A stretch of 64,000 nt of DNA from Acidobacteriota bacterium (GTDB lineage Bacteria; Acidobacteriota; Terriglobia; Bryobacterales; Bryobacteraceae). Below the pieces are notes generated by a model. The model was not told where the DNA came from, did no database searches, and saw only the letters and a program-made list of their open reading frames with translations. This document shows, in pieces, positions 43,634 to 52,439 of this stretch; the stretch's first letter is position 1, and the number at the start of each line of letters is the position of its first letter. The position numbers and the translations under genes were made by a program. The stretch covers positions 1-64,000 of the forward strand of contig JACQZR010000102.1 in NCBI GenBank assembly GCA_016213775.1, read 5' to 3'.

Positions 43634-45010
43634 TCATTGGTCCCGGAGCGTCCCGGGCACACCGGCGTGCCCGGATTGCGCCCGCTCCATCCTTGCCAAT
43701 TTCTTGTAGAGGGTCCGGCGCTGAATTCCCAAAATCTCGGCGGCGCGCGTCTTGTTGCCGTCCGCCTGTTCCAGAACACGCAGGATGTGCCTGCGTTCGA
43801 GATCACCGAGCGCCCCGGTGTCTTCTTCTTCTGTCTCGACGGATTGCTCGGGCAGGGACAACTCCTTTCTTACATCGCCCTCTGTGACGGGACCCGGGAG
43901 CGAGAACGCTACAATCCGGTGGAGCGTGTTGCGCAGTTGCCTGACGTTTCCAGGCCAATCGAATTGTTCCAACGCCCCAAGCGCATCCGGCTCCAGCCAG
44001 ATCTGTTTTCCGGCGGCGATGGCGGCTTGTTCCATAAACCGACGCACAAGGAATGGGATATCCGATCGCCGCTCCCGGAGAGGCGGAACGTCGATACGCA
44101 GAACGTTCAGACGATAGAAGAGGTCCTCGCGAAACTTCCCGTCCCTTACCATCGATTCCAGATTGCGGTTGGTAGCGGTGATGATCCGAACGTCCGCTTT
44201 CCTGGCGACTGGCGAGCCGACAGGCCGGTACTCCTTTTCCTGCATGAACCGCAGCAGCTTCGACTGGAACTCCAGAGGGATCTCACCGATCTCGTCGAAA
44301 AACACGGTCCCGCCGCGCGCCGCGTCAATTACGCCCTGGCGATCGCGGTCGGCGCCGGTAAACGCGCCACGCAGGGCGCCGAAGATCTCCGACTCCCACA
44401 GCGAGCCGGTCACGGCGCCGGAATCCACGGCGGCAAACGGCTTGGAGGACCTCGCACTCTGCTCGTGGATGGACCTTGCGACCAGTTCCTTGCCACAACC
44501 CGTCTCGCCCACCACCAGCACCGTGTCATCCGTCCGGGCGCAGCGGGCCATCTTCTTGTAGACGTCAACCATGCACGGGGCGAAACCGATCAGCCCACCG
44601 AAGCATTGGAGGTCCTCTCCAGGTTCGGTTGGCCGAGGAGCGGTGGCTCGTTGCGCTCGTTCCACGACTTCCAGCAGCGCCTTCATCTCAAAAGGCTTGG
44701 CCAGGTAATCGAAGGCACCTCCCATCTCGGCCTCCATGGTGGTGCGCGCCGACCCGCGAGCCGTCATCAGGATTACAGCCGCACTTGGGTTGGCGTTTTT
44801 GGCTTCGGTCAAGACGCGCAGGCCAGTCACGCGGTCGATGTAGATGTCGCTGAGGATGATGGGGAACCGCCCCGTGCGGACCTGATCCAACGCCTCCTCG
44901 CCGTCGAGCACGACTTCCACTTGGTAGCCCTTGGCGCGGAGGAACACGGAGACGGTAGAAGCAATGGCCTCGTCGTCGTCGATGACCAGAACGGGTACCG
45001 GTTTCATCAC
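43634..45010 (-). CDS. NtrC-family sigma-54-dependent response regulator
   Basis: A 458-residue regulator. Receiver domain 1-120 with Asp55 (LSDIYID), AAA+ domain with Walker A GETGCGKE at 168-175, the sigma-54 contact loop GAFTGA at 215-220 and FFDEIGEI, then a Fis-type helix-turn-helix (NKTRAAEILGIQRRTLYKKLARM). It is encoded after its CHASE2 kinase with a four-base overlap (ATGA). It should activate sigma-54 promoters, of which seven candidates lie within 12 kb. Confidence 0.95.
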   Translation of the reverse strand: MMKPVPVLVIDDDEAIASTVSVFLRAKGYQVEVVLDGEEALDQVRTGRFPIILSDIYIDRVTGLRVLTEAKNANPSAAVILMTARGSARTTMEAEMGGAFDYLAKPFEMKALLEVVERAQRATAPRPTEPGEDLQCFGGLIGFAPCMVDVYKKMARCARTDDTVLVVGETGCGKELVARSIHEQSARSSKPFAAVDSGAVTGSLWESEIFGALRGAFTGADRDRQGVIDAARGGTVFFDEIGEIPLEFQSKLLRFMQEKEYRPVGSPVARKADVRIITATNRNLESMVRDGKFREDLFYRLNVLRIDVPPLRERRSDIPFLVRRFMEQAAIAAGKQIWLEPDALGALEQFDWPGNVRQLRNTLHRIVAFSLPGPVTEGDVRKELSLPEQSVETEEEDTGALGDLERRHILRVLEQADGNKTRAAEILGIQRRTLYKKLARMERAQSGHAGVPGTLRDQ

Positions 45011-46878
45011 GCCGCTCCTTCTTCCGGAGGCATTCCTTCCGGTAGGACAATGGTGAATCGCGAACCCTGTCCGAGATTGCTTTCAACCGTCACCTTGCCT
45101 CCATGCTGCACGGCGATCTCCTTGACGAGGGCGAGGCCGACTCCGGCCCCGTCCTCCGTGCCCGTCTGGTCCCTACTGACACGATAGAACTTATCGAAGA
45201 TCCGTTGCTGATCCTGGGGCGGAATGCCGTAGCCTTCATCGCTCACCGTGATCTGAACACCGCCGCCGCTCGGCTCCGCGCGGAGCGTGATGCGCGTCTG
45301 CTTCGGGCTGTACTTCACCGCATTCGTCAAGAGGTTGTAGATGGCGAAAGACAGCAACTCAGGGTCGGCCAGCACGGTCAGTTGCGGAACGTCGGCAACG
45401 ATCTCTGTTTTCTTTCGCGACGCGAAGAGCCTGCCACGCTCCACAACCTCGTCGCACAGATCGTGAAGAGGAACGGGGCGTTTCTCCAGTTTCAGGGAAC
45501 CGCTGGCCATGCGCTCCACATCGAGAAAGGTATGGAGAATCTGGGTGAGCCGCTTGGATTCCCTGAACAAGAGACCGGCCATCCGGGCGCGCTCATTCTC
45601 CGGCATGGTGCTGTCGGCGATGAGTTCGCTCTGGCCTTGAATGGCCGTCAGCGGCGTCTTGATCTCATGAGCAATGGCTTGCACGCGGAACGCATACTCC
45701 GACCGTTTCTCCTCCGAAGAGCGCAGGGCCAGCCGGACGAGACCATATTCCGAGGCGCCTGAGACAGCCGATGCGACCATCAGCACCGCCAACATGGATC
45801 CTACGGGCCAGACATATCCCGATCGAAGACCGAGCCAACCCGCAGTCAGAATCGCCACGGCGAGAGAGAACCAGAGGAGCGGGAGGCGCCAGCCTCGCAG
45901 GCGCCAGGTTCCGAACGCGCAAAGGGACAAGATCGAGGCCGCCAGCGCGAGCTCAGCCGGAGGCGAAGGAGACACGAGGAAGGCGCGGTCGAGAATCGTG
46001 CGTGCAATATTGGCGTGGATCTCGATACCGCTCATTCCTATTCCTGACGACACAGGGGTGAACAGGCGGTCTCCACCACCCTGAGCCGTGACTCCCACGA
46101 TCACAATCCGATTTCGAAGCTCGGCCAGATTCGCAGTACCATCGAGGACCGCAGAGAATGCCACGCGGCGAAAGGCCCCTTCCGGCCCGGCATAATTGAT
46201 GCGCAGCCGGCGGTCTTCCCGGGATCTTGCCGCGATGCGGATGTCGTCGAGGACGATGGAATCGGCACGCTCCACCAGGACGCTCCCGGACAGGAACAGA
46301 CGGCAGGCTTCGAGGGCGAGCGCCCAAAGCCGCCTGTCCTCGGTCAGTTTGGCTAGCAGTACGCTCCGGACACTACCATCGGGGTCTGGAGCGGCGTGGA
46401 CATGCCCCGCGACAGCGTGGCTTCCGAGACCAGCGAGAGGCAGGATCCATGAAGGATTCGCCATTGAGTCGCTGGCGAGGGCGGCACTCAACACAACACG
46501 CGGGAACCGCTCGAGTGCCGCGGCAAGCTTCTTGTCATCCCCCGGCGGACCGGGTTCGGAGATCAAGAGGTCAATCACCAAGACACGCGGCGCCGCTTCC
46601 GCAATTCTGTCAAGGCCCGCCGCAAGCAACGACCGCTTCAACGGGAGCGGACCATAGCGGGCGGCGGTTCCATCGTCGATGGCGACCAGGACGATGGAAT
46701 CCACACCGCTGGTCCGCACTGGTGACCGAAGCCTAAACAGGATATCGCTGAAGGACGCGTTGAACTGCCCGACGAAGCTGTTCCAGAGTAGAACGGGCAC
46801 CGTGGCCAGCAGGAGCGACAGGTAGACGATGCGAAAAACCCAGAGCCGTCGCCGGTCCTGTTTCCACGGGTGATTCAT
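45007..46878 (-). CDS. CHASE2-domain sensor histidine kinase
   Basis: A 623-residue membrane kinase. One N-terminal membrane helix (WVFRIVYLSLLLATVPVLLW) precedes a CHASE2 sensor (about 40-320: DSIVLVAIDDGTAARYGPLPLKRSLLA, then the three C-terminal membrane helices near 330-400). The kinase core has AIAHEIKTPLTAIQ (phospho-His), NLLTNAVKYSP and GAGVGLALVKEI. Start MNHPWKQ is used because the longer frame runs into the intergenic region. A sigma-54-like element sits 26 bases upstream. The stimulus is unknown; extracytoplasmic metal or envelope stress is inferred. Confidence 0.92.
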   Translation of the reverse strand: MNHPWKQDRRRLWVFRIVYLSLLLATVPVLLWNSFVGQFNASFSDILFRLRSPVRTSGVDSIVLVAIDDGTAARYGPLPLKRSLLAAGLDRIAEAAPRVLVIDLLISEPGPPGDDKKLAAALERFPRVVLSAALASDSMANPSWILPLAGLGSHAVAGHVHAAPDPDGSVRSVLLAKLTEDRRLWALALEACRLFLSGSVLVERADSIVLDDIRIAARSREDRRLRINYAGPEGAFRRVAFSAVLDGTANLAELRNRIVIVGVTAQGGGDRLFTPVSSGIGMSGIEIHANIARTILDRAFLVSPSPPAELALAASILSLCAFGTWRLRGWRLPLLWFSLAVAILTAGWLGLRSGYVWPVGSMLAVLMVASAVSGASEYGLVRLALRSSEEKRSEYAFRVQAIAHEIKTPLTAIQGQSELIADSTMPENERARMAGLLFRESKRLTQILHTFLDVERMASGSLKLEKRPVPLHDLCDEVVERGRLFASRKKTEIVADVPQLTVLADPELLSFAIYNLLTNAVKYSPKQTRITLRAEPSGGGVQITVSDEGYGIPPQDQQRIFDKFYRVSRDQTGTEDGAGVGLALVKEIAVQHGGKVTVESNLGQGSRFTIVLPEGMPPEEGAA

Positions 46879-46903
46879 CTTACTTGATCTTCGCTCAGTA
46901 ACG

Positions 46904-46919
46904 AGCACGCGGTGTGCCA
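46904..46919 (-). promoter_or_regulatory. Sigma-54 promoter-like element of the kinase/regulator operon
   Basis: Minus-strand TGGCACACCGCGTGCT: a perfect TGGCAC at -24 and GTGCT at -12 with correct spacing, 26 bases upstream of the kinase start. This suggests auto-activation of the two-component operon. Confidence 0.7.
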
Positions 46920-46982
46920 TTCGACTGCCGGGAGAGCCGGGGGAGTGTGCCCAAAACGCACTGCTCGCCTGTCCCAGAGGCT

Positions 46983-47000
46983 GCAAGTTATTGAAAACTT
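46983..47000. promoter_or_regulatory. Candidate activator-binding palindrome
   Basis: CAAGTT-ATTGAA-AACTTG, six perfect pairs around six bases, placed between the divergent sigma-54-like promoters of the kinase operon and the multicopper oxidase. It is a natural place for an NtrC-type enhancer site serving both. Confidence 0.5.
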
Positions 47001-47013
47001 GTGAAGTGATCGA

Positions 47014-47029
47014 TGGAAACTCGTGTGCT
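47014..47029 (+). promoter_or_regulatory. Candidate sigma-54 promoter of the multicopper oxidase
   Basis: TGGAAACTCGTGTGCT has TGG and GTGCT in -24/-12 spacing. The predicted transcript start would leave only about six bases to the chosen ATG, so this is weaker than the others or the real start is downstream. Confidence 0.4.
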
Positions 47030-47044
47030 GACCAGCTACACAGG

Positions 47045-48436
47045 ATGATTCCTATAAAACGTCGGCAATTCATGCGATATGCGGTCGGGGCACTGGTGAT
47101 GCCGGTGTCGAGGATTGTGCGGGCCGATCCCGCGGCAAACGAGCCAGGACTGGTTGAACTCGGCATTGAGGCAGGCGAGAGTCGGGTGGACGGCGATTCC
47201 TGGGCGGGTTGGCTCTACACATACAACAGCCAGTTGCCGGGGCCGGTGTTGGAAGCGCGATCAGGGGACACGGTTCGCATTCGGCTCCTGAACCGCCTTG
47301 GCGAGGCAACCAACCTCCACTTCCACGGATTGCACGTGCCGCCGACCGGGGCGGCGGACAACGGCTTCCTCATGGTGCCGCCCGGAGAGGTCAGCAACTA
47401 TGAGTTCAGGATTCCGGCTAACCACCCCGCTGGCACTTTCTGGTATCACCCGCACGTGCATGAAAGCACGGCGCGGCAGGTGTCGCGAGGCCTCGCCGGA
47501 GCAATCCTGATCCGCGGCGATCTCGATGCCGTACCGGCGGTGGCGGGCGCGCCAGAGTATATCCTCGTTTTGCAGGATCTCGATCTGGACTCGCGCGGGT
47601 ATCCTCGCGAGCCGAACATGATGGAACGTGTGACCGGCCGGGAGGGGAATCTGGTCACGCTGTCGGGTACGTTCAATCCCACCATCGCCATAGCCGCCGG
47701 CGGGTGGGTTCGACTGCGGCTGATTAACGCCTCGGCCTCGCGGTTCTACCGGCTCAAGGTTGAAGAACACGCGATGGCCCAGATCGCCAGCGACGGCGGC
47801 CCGCTCCCGTCCCCGCAGTACCTGGACGAACTCCTGCTGGCTCCGGGTGAGCGTGCGGAGGTGATGGTCGAAGGCACGAGAACGCCGGGTGCCTACCGGG
47901 TCCTCAATCTCCCATACAATCGCGGCGGCATGGGGATGATGGGCGCGTTCCGGGGCACCGAGGTCCTGGCTTCTCTTGTCTATGATGGCAACGCGGACCG
48001 GAGAATCGCGCTCCCGGAACGGCTGTTTCCGTTCGATGCTCTGCCGCAACCCAGCCGGCGGAGATCGTTTGTGCTCGGCCAAGGAATGGGGATGGGCATG
48101 GGCATGATGGGCGGGACGAATTTCTCAATCAACGGCCGGACCTACAATCCGAACCGCGTCGACACGCAAGCTCGTCTCGGCGATGTCGAGGAGTGGGAGT
48201 TTGTGAATCCATCCATGATGGACCACCCGATGCACATCCACACCAACTCATTCCAGGTGATCGACGCCAGCGGCGGCGTACAGACGGCTTGGAAAGACGT
48301 GGCACTGGTCCGAGCGGGCAGCAGAGTTCGAGTGCGAATGAAGTTTTCGGATTATGCTGGCCGCACTTTCTACCACTGTCACATACTTGACCACGAGGAC
48401 CTCGGCATGATGGGCATTCTGGAGATACAGGGGTAG
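47045..48436 (+). CDS. Secreted multicopper oxidase (CueO/CotA-like)
   Basis: A 463-residue oxidase. Start MIPIKRRQFMRYAVGALVMP resembles a TAT-type signal with KRRQF. Four copper-ligand motifs are present: HFHG (92-95), WYHPHVH (134-139), HPMHIHTN near residue 400 and HCHILDHEDLGMM at the C-terminus. The Met-rich MGMGMMGG and GMGMMGAFRG segments recall CueO's Met-rich copper-binding insert. It probably oxidises Cu(I) or other substrates in the periplasm. It is flanked by copper-type genes. Confidence 0.92.
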   Translation: MIPIKRRQFMRYAVGALVMPVSRIVRADPAANEPGLVELGIEAGESRVDGDSWAGWLYTYNSQLPGPVLEARSGDTVRIRLLNRLGEATNLHFHGLHVPPTGAADNGFLMVPPGEVSNYEFRIPANHPAGTFWYHPHVHESTARQVSRGLAGAILIRGDLDAVPAVAGAPEYILVLQDLDLDSRGYPREPNMMERVTGREGNLVTLSGTFNPTIAIAAGGWVRLRLINASASRFYRLKVEEHAMAQIASDGGPLPSPQYLDELLLAPGERAEVMVEGTRTPGAYRVLNLPYNRGGMGMMGAFRGTEVLASLVYDGNADRRIALPERLFPFDALPQPSRRRSFVLGQGMGMGMGMMGGTNFSINGRTYNPNRVDTQARLGDVEEWEFVNPSMMDHPMHIHTNSFQVIDASGGVQTAWKDVALVRAGSRVRVRMKFSDYAGRTFYHCHILDHEDLGMMGILEIQG

Positions 48437-48441
48437 GGTAG

Positions 48442-48978
48442 CTACTCTCCGCTTCTGAACTCCAGCGCGGCGGGTAAAAGGTCACCGTGTCGAATCCTGA
48501 GAATTCCTTCAGTGGTCTGCGCTGCCACCGGAACTGGCGTGCAGTCCTTCTCCTTCGGGAGACGTTGTCCCGGACCAGGCATTGGCATGCCCTCCCGGCA
48601 ATGACCGCAGACGAGGCGGCCAGCCAAGTAACGGCTCGGCTTGCCGTGGGACCAACATCGCCGACATACAGAGAACACCGTTTGGATGTGGCCCTGCGGC
48701 TGTCGTACCACAAGCAGCCGATGCGGCTCCGGCAGCCTCTCGAAGTCAAGATAAAGGGCCGGCTGCTTGTCCAAGCGCGCAATCGGCACATCCGCATCCT
48801 CGCCGGCGGGGACCGAGACGACCTCCGCGCGGTCGGTCATCTGTTCCTGGTGAGACCACACCATCCCAACGACGGCTACGAGCATCAGGACGAGAAACGG
48901 TAGCAGGCTCAGCTTCTCGCGGCGCGTCAGTTCGAGCTTTCTGGCTCGTCGTTTCACGCCCGCACCTCGGGGAGCCAT
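48442..48978 (-). CDS. DUF2318-type membrane-anchored Cys protein
   Basis: A 178-residue protein with a basic N-terminus, one membrane helix (KLSLLPFLVLMLVAVVGMVW, about 23-42) and a periplasmic domain with VCRRCWSHGK and VCGHCREGMP. These CXXC pairs match DUF2318, a domain thought to bind iron or another metal. It belongs to a minus-strand group with 48954 and 49267. Its end is five bases from the multicopper oxidase stop (convergent). Confidence 0.65.
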   Translation of the reverse strand: MAPRGAGVKRRARKLELTRREKLSLLPFLVLMLVAVVGMVWSHQEQMTDRAEVVSVPAGEDADVPIARLDKQPALYLDFERLPEPHRLLVVRQPQGHIQTVFSVCRRCWSHGKPSRYLAGRLVCGHCREGMPMPGPGQRLPKEKDCTPVPVAAQTTEGILRIRHGDLLPAALEFRSGE

Positions 48979-49208
48979 AAGATCTCGGCCGGCACGTCAT
49001 CGCTTACATATCCCTCGAGCAACCAAAGCGGATCATGCACACCAAACACAGGCGAATGGCCAAGGCCAATGGGAAGCCGGTTCCGGAAGATAGCCTCGCA
49101 CTCCATCTCGAACGCCAGTATAAGACCGAGTGGCTTAAGTGCCGCTCGATGCTTGCGCAGCATTTGAGGCAGAGGCTTCGGGCTGTGTAGCGCGTGCTCC
49201 AATGCCAT
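48954..49208 (-). CDS. Truncated DUF302-like protein
   Basis: An 84-residue protein (MALEHALHSPKPLPQMLRKHRAALKPLGLILAFEMECEAIF in part). The pattern VFGVHDPLWLLEGYVSDDVPAEILWLPEV resembles the later half of DUF302, a family also present at 54498. A GTG start at 49241 would add 11 residues. It overlaps the DUF2318 gene by 25 bases. Homology is suggestive only. Confidence 0.55.
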   Translation of the reverse strand: MALEHALHSPKPLPQMLRKHRAALKPLGLILAFEMECEAIFRNRLPIGLGHSPVFGVHDPLWLLEGYVSDDVPAEILWLPEVRA

Positions 49209-49266
49209 GATCACGAATGACCCTCGATTCCCGTACTGCACGCAGGCTGCCAGTAATGGTCACGGC

Positions 49267-49605
49267 CTAGTGCTTGTGGCCGGAAGGCTGTTGGCCGGCG
49301 GGCTGTGAGTTCCGCCGGGTGTCGGAGCGCGCGATTCGTTCAGCCATGAAGTCCCCGTCAGCCGTCACGCGGCAAGTCACGCTGACAATATCGCCAGCGT
49401 TAAGACCTGCCGGATTGAAGCGTTCGCTGAAGAGGATCGTGCGGACCCCTCGCGCCAGTTCCAGTTCCATCGACTCGGCGCCGATTGCCGAGATTCGGCC
49501 CGTCAGCAAGATCTGTTGGGTGCGCCGCGAGCCGCATCCGGCCCAGGCCGACTCGGCGGCAGCCGCGGATGCCACGGCAGCGATGAGTATTCTTCGAGTG
49601 ATCAT
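49267..49605 (-). CDS. Small secreted DUF5666-like protein with His tail
   Basis: A 112-residue exported protein with an AGGGAGG ribosome binding site and a signal ending SAWA. The core (TQQILLTGRISAIGAESMELELARGVRTILFSERF) is the small beta-domain seen in DUF5666-like proteins, and the C-terminus ends GHKH. It is a paralogue of 51181 and probably binds periplasmic copper or similar ions. It leads a minus-strand group with the DUF302-like and DUF2318 genes. Confidence 0.7.
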   Translation of the reverse strand: MITRRILIAAVASAAAAESAWAGCGSRRTQQILLTGRISAIGAESMELELARGVRTILFSERFNPAGLNAGDIVSVTCRVTADGDFMAERIARSDTRRNSQPAGQQPSGHKH

Positions 49606-49823
49606 GTTGGTTACCTCCCTGTTTGTCAGGCGATCTTTGTTGGTGAGTTGACGGACCGCCAAGAGACACAATGCGGTCCAACTCGGTTGCGATCTCCTGG
49701 CCGCTAAACTGTTCACGAGAACCCGGTCGCCGATAAGGACTGTCGGCGTTTTCGGACATCGCCCGTGAGCCTGTCTGAAAGTCGGCCTCGACTGCCCGGT
49801 GAACAGCACGTCACATGCCAGGA

Positions 49824-50543
49824 TCAGGTGCAAGCTTGATCCTGTGGAATGAGTTCGTATCTGGACTTTGGGGGCACCGAGTGCAGGCCGAATTGACGAT
49901 CGAATTCCTCGTCAAATAGGACTGGAATGTCATCCAGAGCTTTGATCGCAACTGCCAGACTGTTCAGGGCTTGCTCAGGGACGTCCGGATGCTGCCTTCC
50001 TTCGACTCGAAGAACTTGTTCAGTGGTGCACAGCAGGTCTCTGACCGCCATCACCTTCTTGACGACAGACTGCCCGAGAAGCGCCATCGCTGACAGTTTT
50101 GAGGCAGCGGCGAACTGCTGGACGGTCAGCGTGAGCTGTTCGCCGAGCCCGTTGAATGCCTGTGTCAGTTGTCCGATTTCGTCCTTTCGGGGAACAGGGA
50201 TGGCAGCCTTCCAAGTGCCGCGCCCCATGTAGTTGATGTGGCGAAGCAAGTCGTCGAGTGGCGACAGGACGATCCGGTCGCAAAGAGTACCCAGCACGAT
50301 GACCAATGCCAGGACAGTCACCCCGGCATGAATGACATGGAGCCATCCCAGTCGTGTAAACAGGCCTTCGCGCCCCCGCTCTAGGTTCGCTACGAGGTCC
50401 GCTCGGTCCATCTCGACCTCCATGAGCGCTGCATGGTCTCTGAGGAAAGCGGCTGTCTGACGGTGGCTGAGCCATTCGGAGAACCCGAGGATTGATAGAA
50501 CTGCGAACGCAGTGGTGAGGAACAGTCTGGTCTTGAGCTTCAT
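49824..50543 (-). CDS. Kinase-like membrane protein lacking catalytic domain (HAMP)
   Basis: A 239-residue protein with two membrane helices (about 6-24 and 68-90), a periplasmic loop between them, a HAMP domain (LSPLDDLLRHINYMGRGTWKAAIPVPRKDEIGQLTQAFNGLGEQL in part) and a helical part that aligns with a histidine-kinase DHp (SKLSAMALLGQSVVKKVMAVRDLL) but has no phospho-acceptor His. The ATPase domain is absent; the protein ends within what would be the DHp. It may be a signalling adaptor or a degraded kinase. Confidence 0.75.
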   Translation of the reverse strand: MKLKTRLFLTTAFAVLSILGFSEWLSHRQTAAFLRDHAALMEVEMDRADLVANLERGREGLFTRLGWLHVIHAGVTVLALVIVLGTLCDRIVLSPLDDLLRHINYMGRGTWKAAIPVPRKDEIGQLTQAFNGLGEQLTLTVQQFAAASKLSAMALLGQSVVKKVMAVRDLLCTTEQVLRVEGRQHPDVPEQALNSLAVAIKALDDIPVLFDEEFDRQFGLHSVPPKSRYELIPQDQACT

Positions 50544-51180
50544 TGTGCACTCCAGGTTCCAGGAACAACTTTTCGTGCGGCACTACAATTGCGCCGGTAC
50601 AGATCAACAGGATACAGGGCCGCTCATTGCACAGGCATAAGATAAGAAACATACCCCGGGGATGAAAACGGGCGGCCGGCTCGGAGGAACACCGGCCCGC
50701 CCGCAGCCCAGCGCGCCGCATGGTTCGGAGGATACCGATGCTCGCGTGGGGAAAGAGCCGCGAGGGAGGCCAAGCGGGTGATCAGTGGAATCAGCCCGCA
50801 GTGGCGCGAGCTGTGAGGGAAGAATACCTGATCTCATTTCCTGGCTCTCGATTCAACCGGCTCATGCGAATTCTAACTGCAACTCAGCATCCAGGCTCCG
50901 AAACTCCTGAATTGCCGCGCCAGAGGTGTGACGCTGTGCCGGAATGGACAACAACTGTGCAATTTGAGGCAGGGCCAGAGTTCCATTCGTTCCCGATCCC
51001 TGGACACGCGGAATCACCAACCTCGCGATCGTTCACGATGGCTCGCGCGATCGCCAGACGACCTGCTCGCCACGGGAGAGTTGCTCCGCTCGCATTGGAA
51101 AACCGGGCGCGTTTCTGTTCGCGCGCCAACCTGGTTTTTGGCTGATCGCGATTTGACACGGATTCCGTCCTTCAGATGAA
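50544..51180. other. 637-base region with no secure gene
   Basis: A plus-strand frame of 141 codons at 50720-51145 has no recognisable family, no clear ribosome binding site and no close neighbour, so I do not call it. A GC hairpin (50670-50702, arms GGGCGGCCGG and CCGGCCCGCCC with one bulge) is the only feature. Confidence 0.5.
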
Positions 51181-51546
51181 TCAGTGCGCGTGGCCGCTAT
51201 GTCCCGAAGGCATTGGCGTTTGCGGATTTGTTGGGGGAGCCGGCAGGCGGATCTCCCGTGCCACGATTTCCCCAGAGTCCTCGAACTTGCCGACAACGGT
51301 CACCTTCATGCCGCGCTTCAAAGCAGAAGCCGAGACTTCTGTTTCACCCATCGCGATGCGCGGCTTCTGAGTGAGAAGGACGGTCACCGTGCCCTTCTTG
51401 GTCTTGAGTTGCAGGCGATCGTCGCCGACCCCGACAATCTCGCCATTTGTCTTCTGGTCCTTCGGCTTGTTGGAGCCGGCGGCTGCCACCCCGGCGGGGA
51501 GCAACAGAGCGGCCATCGCCATCACTGTTAGAGATCTGCGCGTCAT
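51181..51546 (-). CDS. Small secreted DUF5666-like protein with GHSGHAH tail
   Basis: A 121-residue exported protein (signal LTVMAMAALLLPAGVAAAG; AGGAAGG ribosome binding site). The fold GEIVGVGDDRLQLKTKKGTVTVLLTQ with a KRGMKVTVVGKFEDSGEIVAREIRL domain marks the DUF5666-type beta-barrel. The C-terminus GHSGHAH is a likely metal ligand. A sigma-54-like promoter (TGGTCCGCAACTTGCT) is about 79 bases upstream. It is a paralogue of 49267 and of the decayed copy near 52.6 kb. Confidence 0.75.
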   Translation of the reverse strand: MTRRSLTVMAMAALLLPAGVAAAGSNKPKDQKTNGEIVGVGDDRLQLKTKKGTVTVLLTQKPRIAMGETEVSASALKRGMKVTVVGKFEDSGEIVAREIRLPAPPTNPQTPMPSGHSGHAH

Positions 51547-51624
51547 GGAAACCTTCCTGTAACGGAAATTGGAGCGCCTTAGAGCCGATCCTCGTTCAGG
51601 CGACCGGCTCACGCTGACATAGAG

Positions 51625-51640
51625 AGCAAGTTGCGGACCA
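51625..51640 (-). promoter_or_regulatory. Sigma-54 promoter-like element for the DUF5666-like gene
   Basis: Minus-strand TGGTCCGCAACTTGCT, TGG at -24 and TTGCT at -12 with exact spacing, about 80 bases upstream of the start. Confidence 0.55.
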
Positions 51641-51888
51641 CACGATGAAGTCCCGGACCAGGCGATGTTACGAGCATCCGGGCGGCAGTGAGGCGGGAAC
51701 GGTCTTCGGCAGGTTGTCCGGAAGGAGCCAGGCACTGTGCGCTTTGGGGCAATTCAGTTGGGGGCGATCTGGAGTTCCCACTACGCGCCAGACGCTCACC
51801 ATCCGCGTGGATCTGACAGCACCGCGGTTGGGCTCCAGTGGACAGCGATGCGGGTAGATTCAGAAGTAAAGACACGAGGCCTCCGCGC

Positions 51889-51904
51889 TGGTCATGATCT
51901 TGCA
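51889..51904 (+). promoter_or_regulatory. Sigma-54 promoter-like element of gene 51933
   Basis: TGGTCATGATCTTGCA; -24 TGG and -12 TTGCA are in the exact spacing. The -12 is about 30 bases before the start codon, leaving an 18-base leader with AGGAGG. Confidence 0.6.
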
Positions 51905-51932
51905 CTAAAGAAAACGAAGGTAGGAGGCTACC

Positions 51933-52364
51933 ATGCCAGTCCAACCTCTTGAACTTCGGGCCATCATCGACAAGCACAGCGTGAAGTACGAGACGTGGCC
52001 CCACTATGAAATCCATGAGGGTAAGCGTGTGATGGTTGGCTTCGATCTCGAGTTGCACGGTACCCACGGCCACGGCCAGACTTGGCTCCGGCCTGGCTGC
52101 GATCTCTGCAAGCAGACGTATGATGACTTGACGAAGATCGCGGTTGAGATTCTGCCCCACGAAGAACGCCCCTCGAAATACGAAATCCAACCGTTTGACA
52201 ACAGCATCCATTTTGACCGGCGGGGACCTGGTGAGGTTGTGCTGGCGATCCGCATCTATCACCGGCATGAGTATTTCTCACCGGTGGACAGATGTGAAGA
52301 GCGCTGCCTCGGGGAGATGGAGAACAAGCTAGGCGAATTCGGCATACCCGGGCGGCGGCACTAG
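51933..52364 (+). CDS. Hypothetical protein with CDLC motif
   Basis: A 143-residue protein, no signal peptide, with a strong AGGAGG. Its centre has GCDLCKQT and scattered His/Cys (RHEYFSPVDRCEERC) that could coordinate a metal. The N-terminal RAIIDKHSVKYETWPHYEI and the beta-like middle are compatible with a small sensor or chaperone, but no family is recognised. It is preceded by a sigma-54-like promoter, linking it to the island's regulon. Confidence 0.7.
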   Translation: MPVQPLELRAIIDKHSVKYETWPHYEIHEGKRVMVGFDLELHGTHGHGQTWLRPGCDLCKQTYDDLTKIAVEILPHEERPSKYEIQPFDNSIHFDRRGPGEVVLAIRIYHRHEYFSPVDRCEERCLGEMENKLGEFGIPGRRH

Positions 52365-52439
52365 ACCTTGCCGCACCTTGATTTCCGTCTCCGGGGTCTT
52401 GGCAGGGGAATCCACGGATGCCGTCCTTGCGGCTCACGG

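Larger units (their letters stand above)
51547..51932. other. 386-base intergenic region with two sigma-54-like promoters
   Basis: Divergent control region. The minus-strand element at 51625-51640 serves 51546; the plus-strand element at 51889-51904 serves 51933. A segment (51664-51765) is repeated with roughly three quarters identity at 52670-52771. Confidence 0.55.

Noticed and set aside
43517-45187. A 556-codon plus-strand open frame
   Set aside because: Antisense to the NtrC regulator, whose motifs are all intact.
49688-49703. CGGCCAGGAGATCGCA upstream of the 49605 gene
   Set aside because: GG-GC spacing is right, but -24 and -12 have several mismatches, weaker than the seven reported.
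50546-50561. A sigma-54-like TGGAACCTGGAGTGCA on the minus strand at the HAMP gene
   Set aside because: The predicted transcript start would fall inside the first codons of the gene, so it is probably chance unless the start codon is wrong.
50720-51145. A 141-codon plus-strand frame
   Set aside because: No ribosome binding site, no recognisable domain, low coding appearance.
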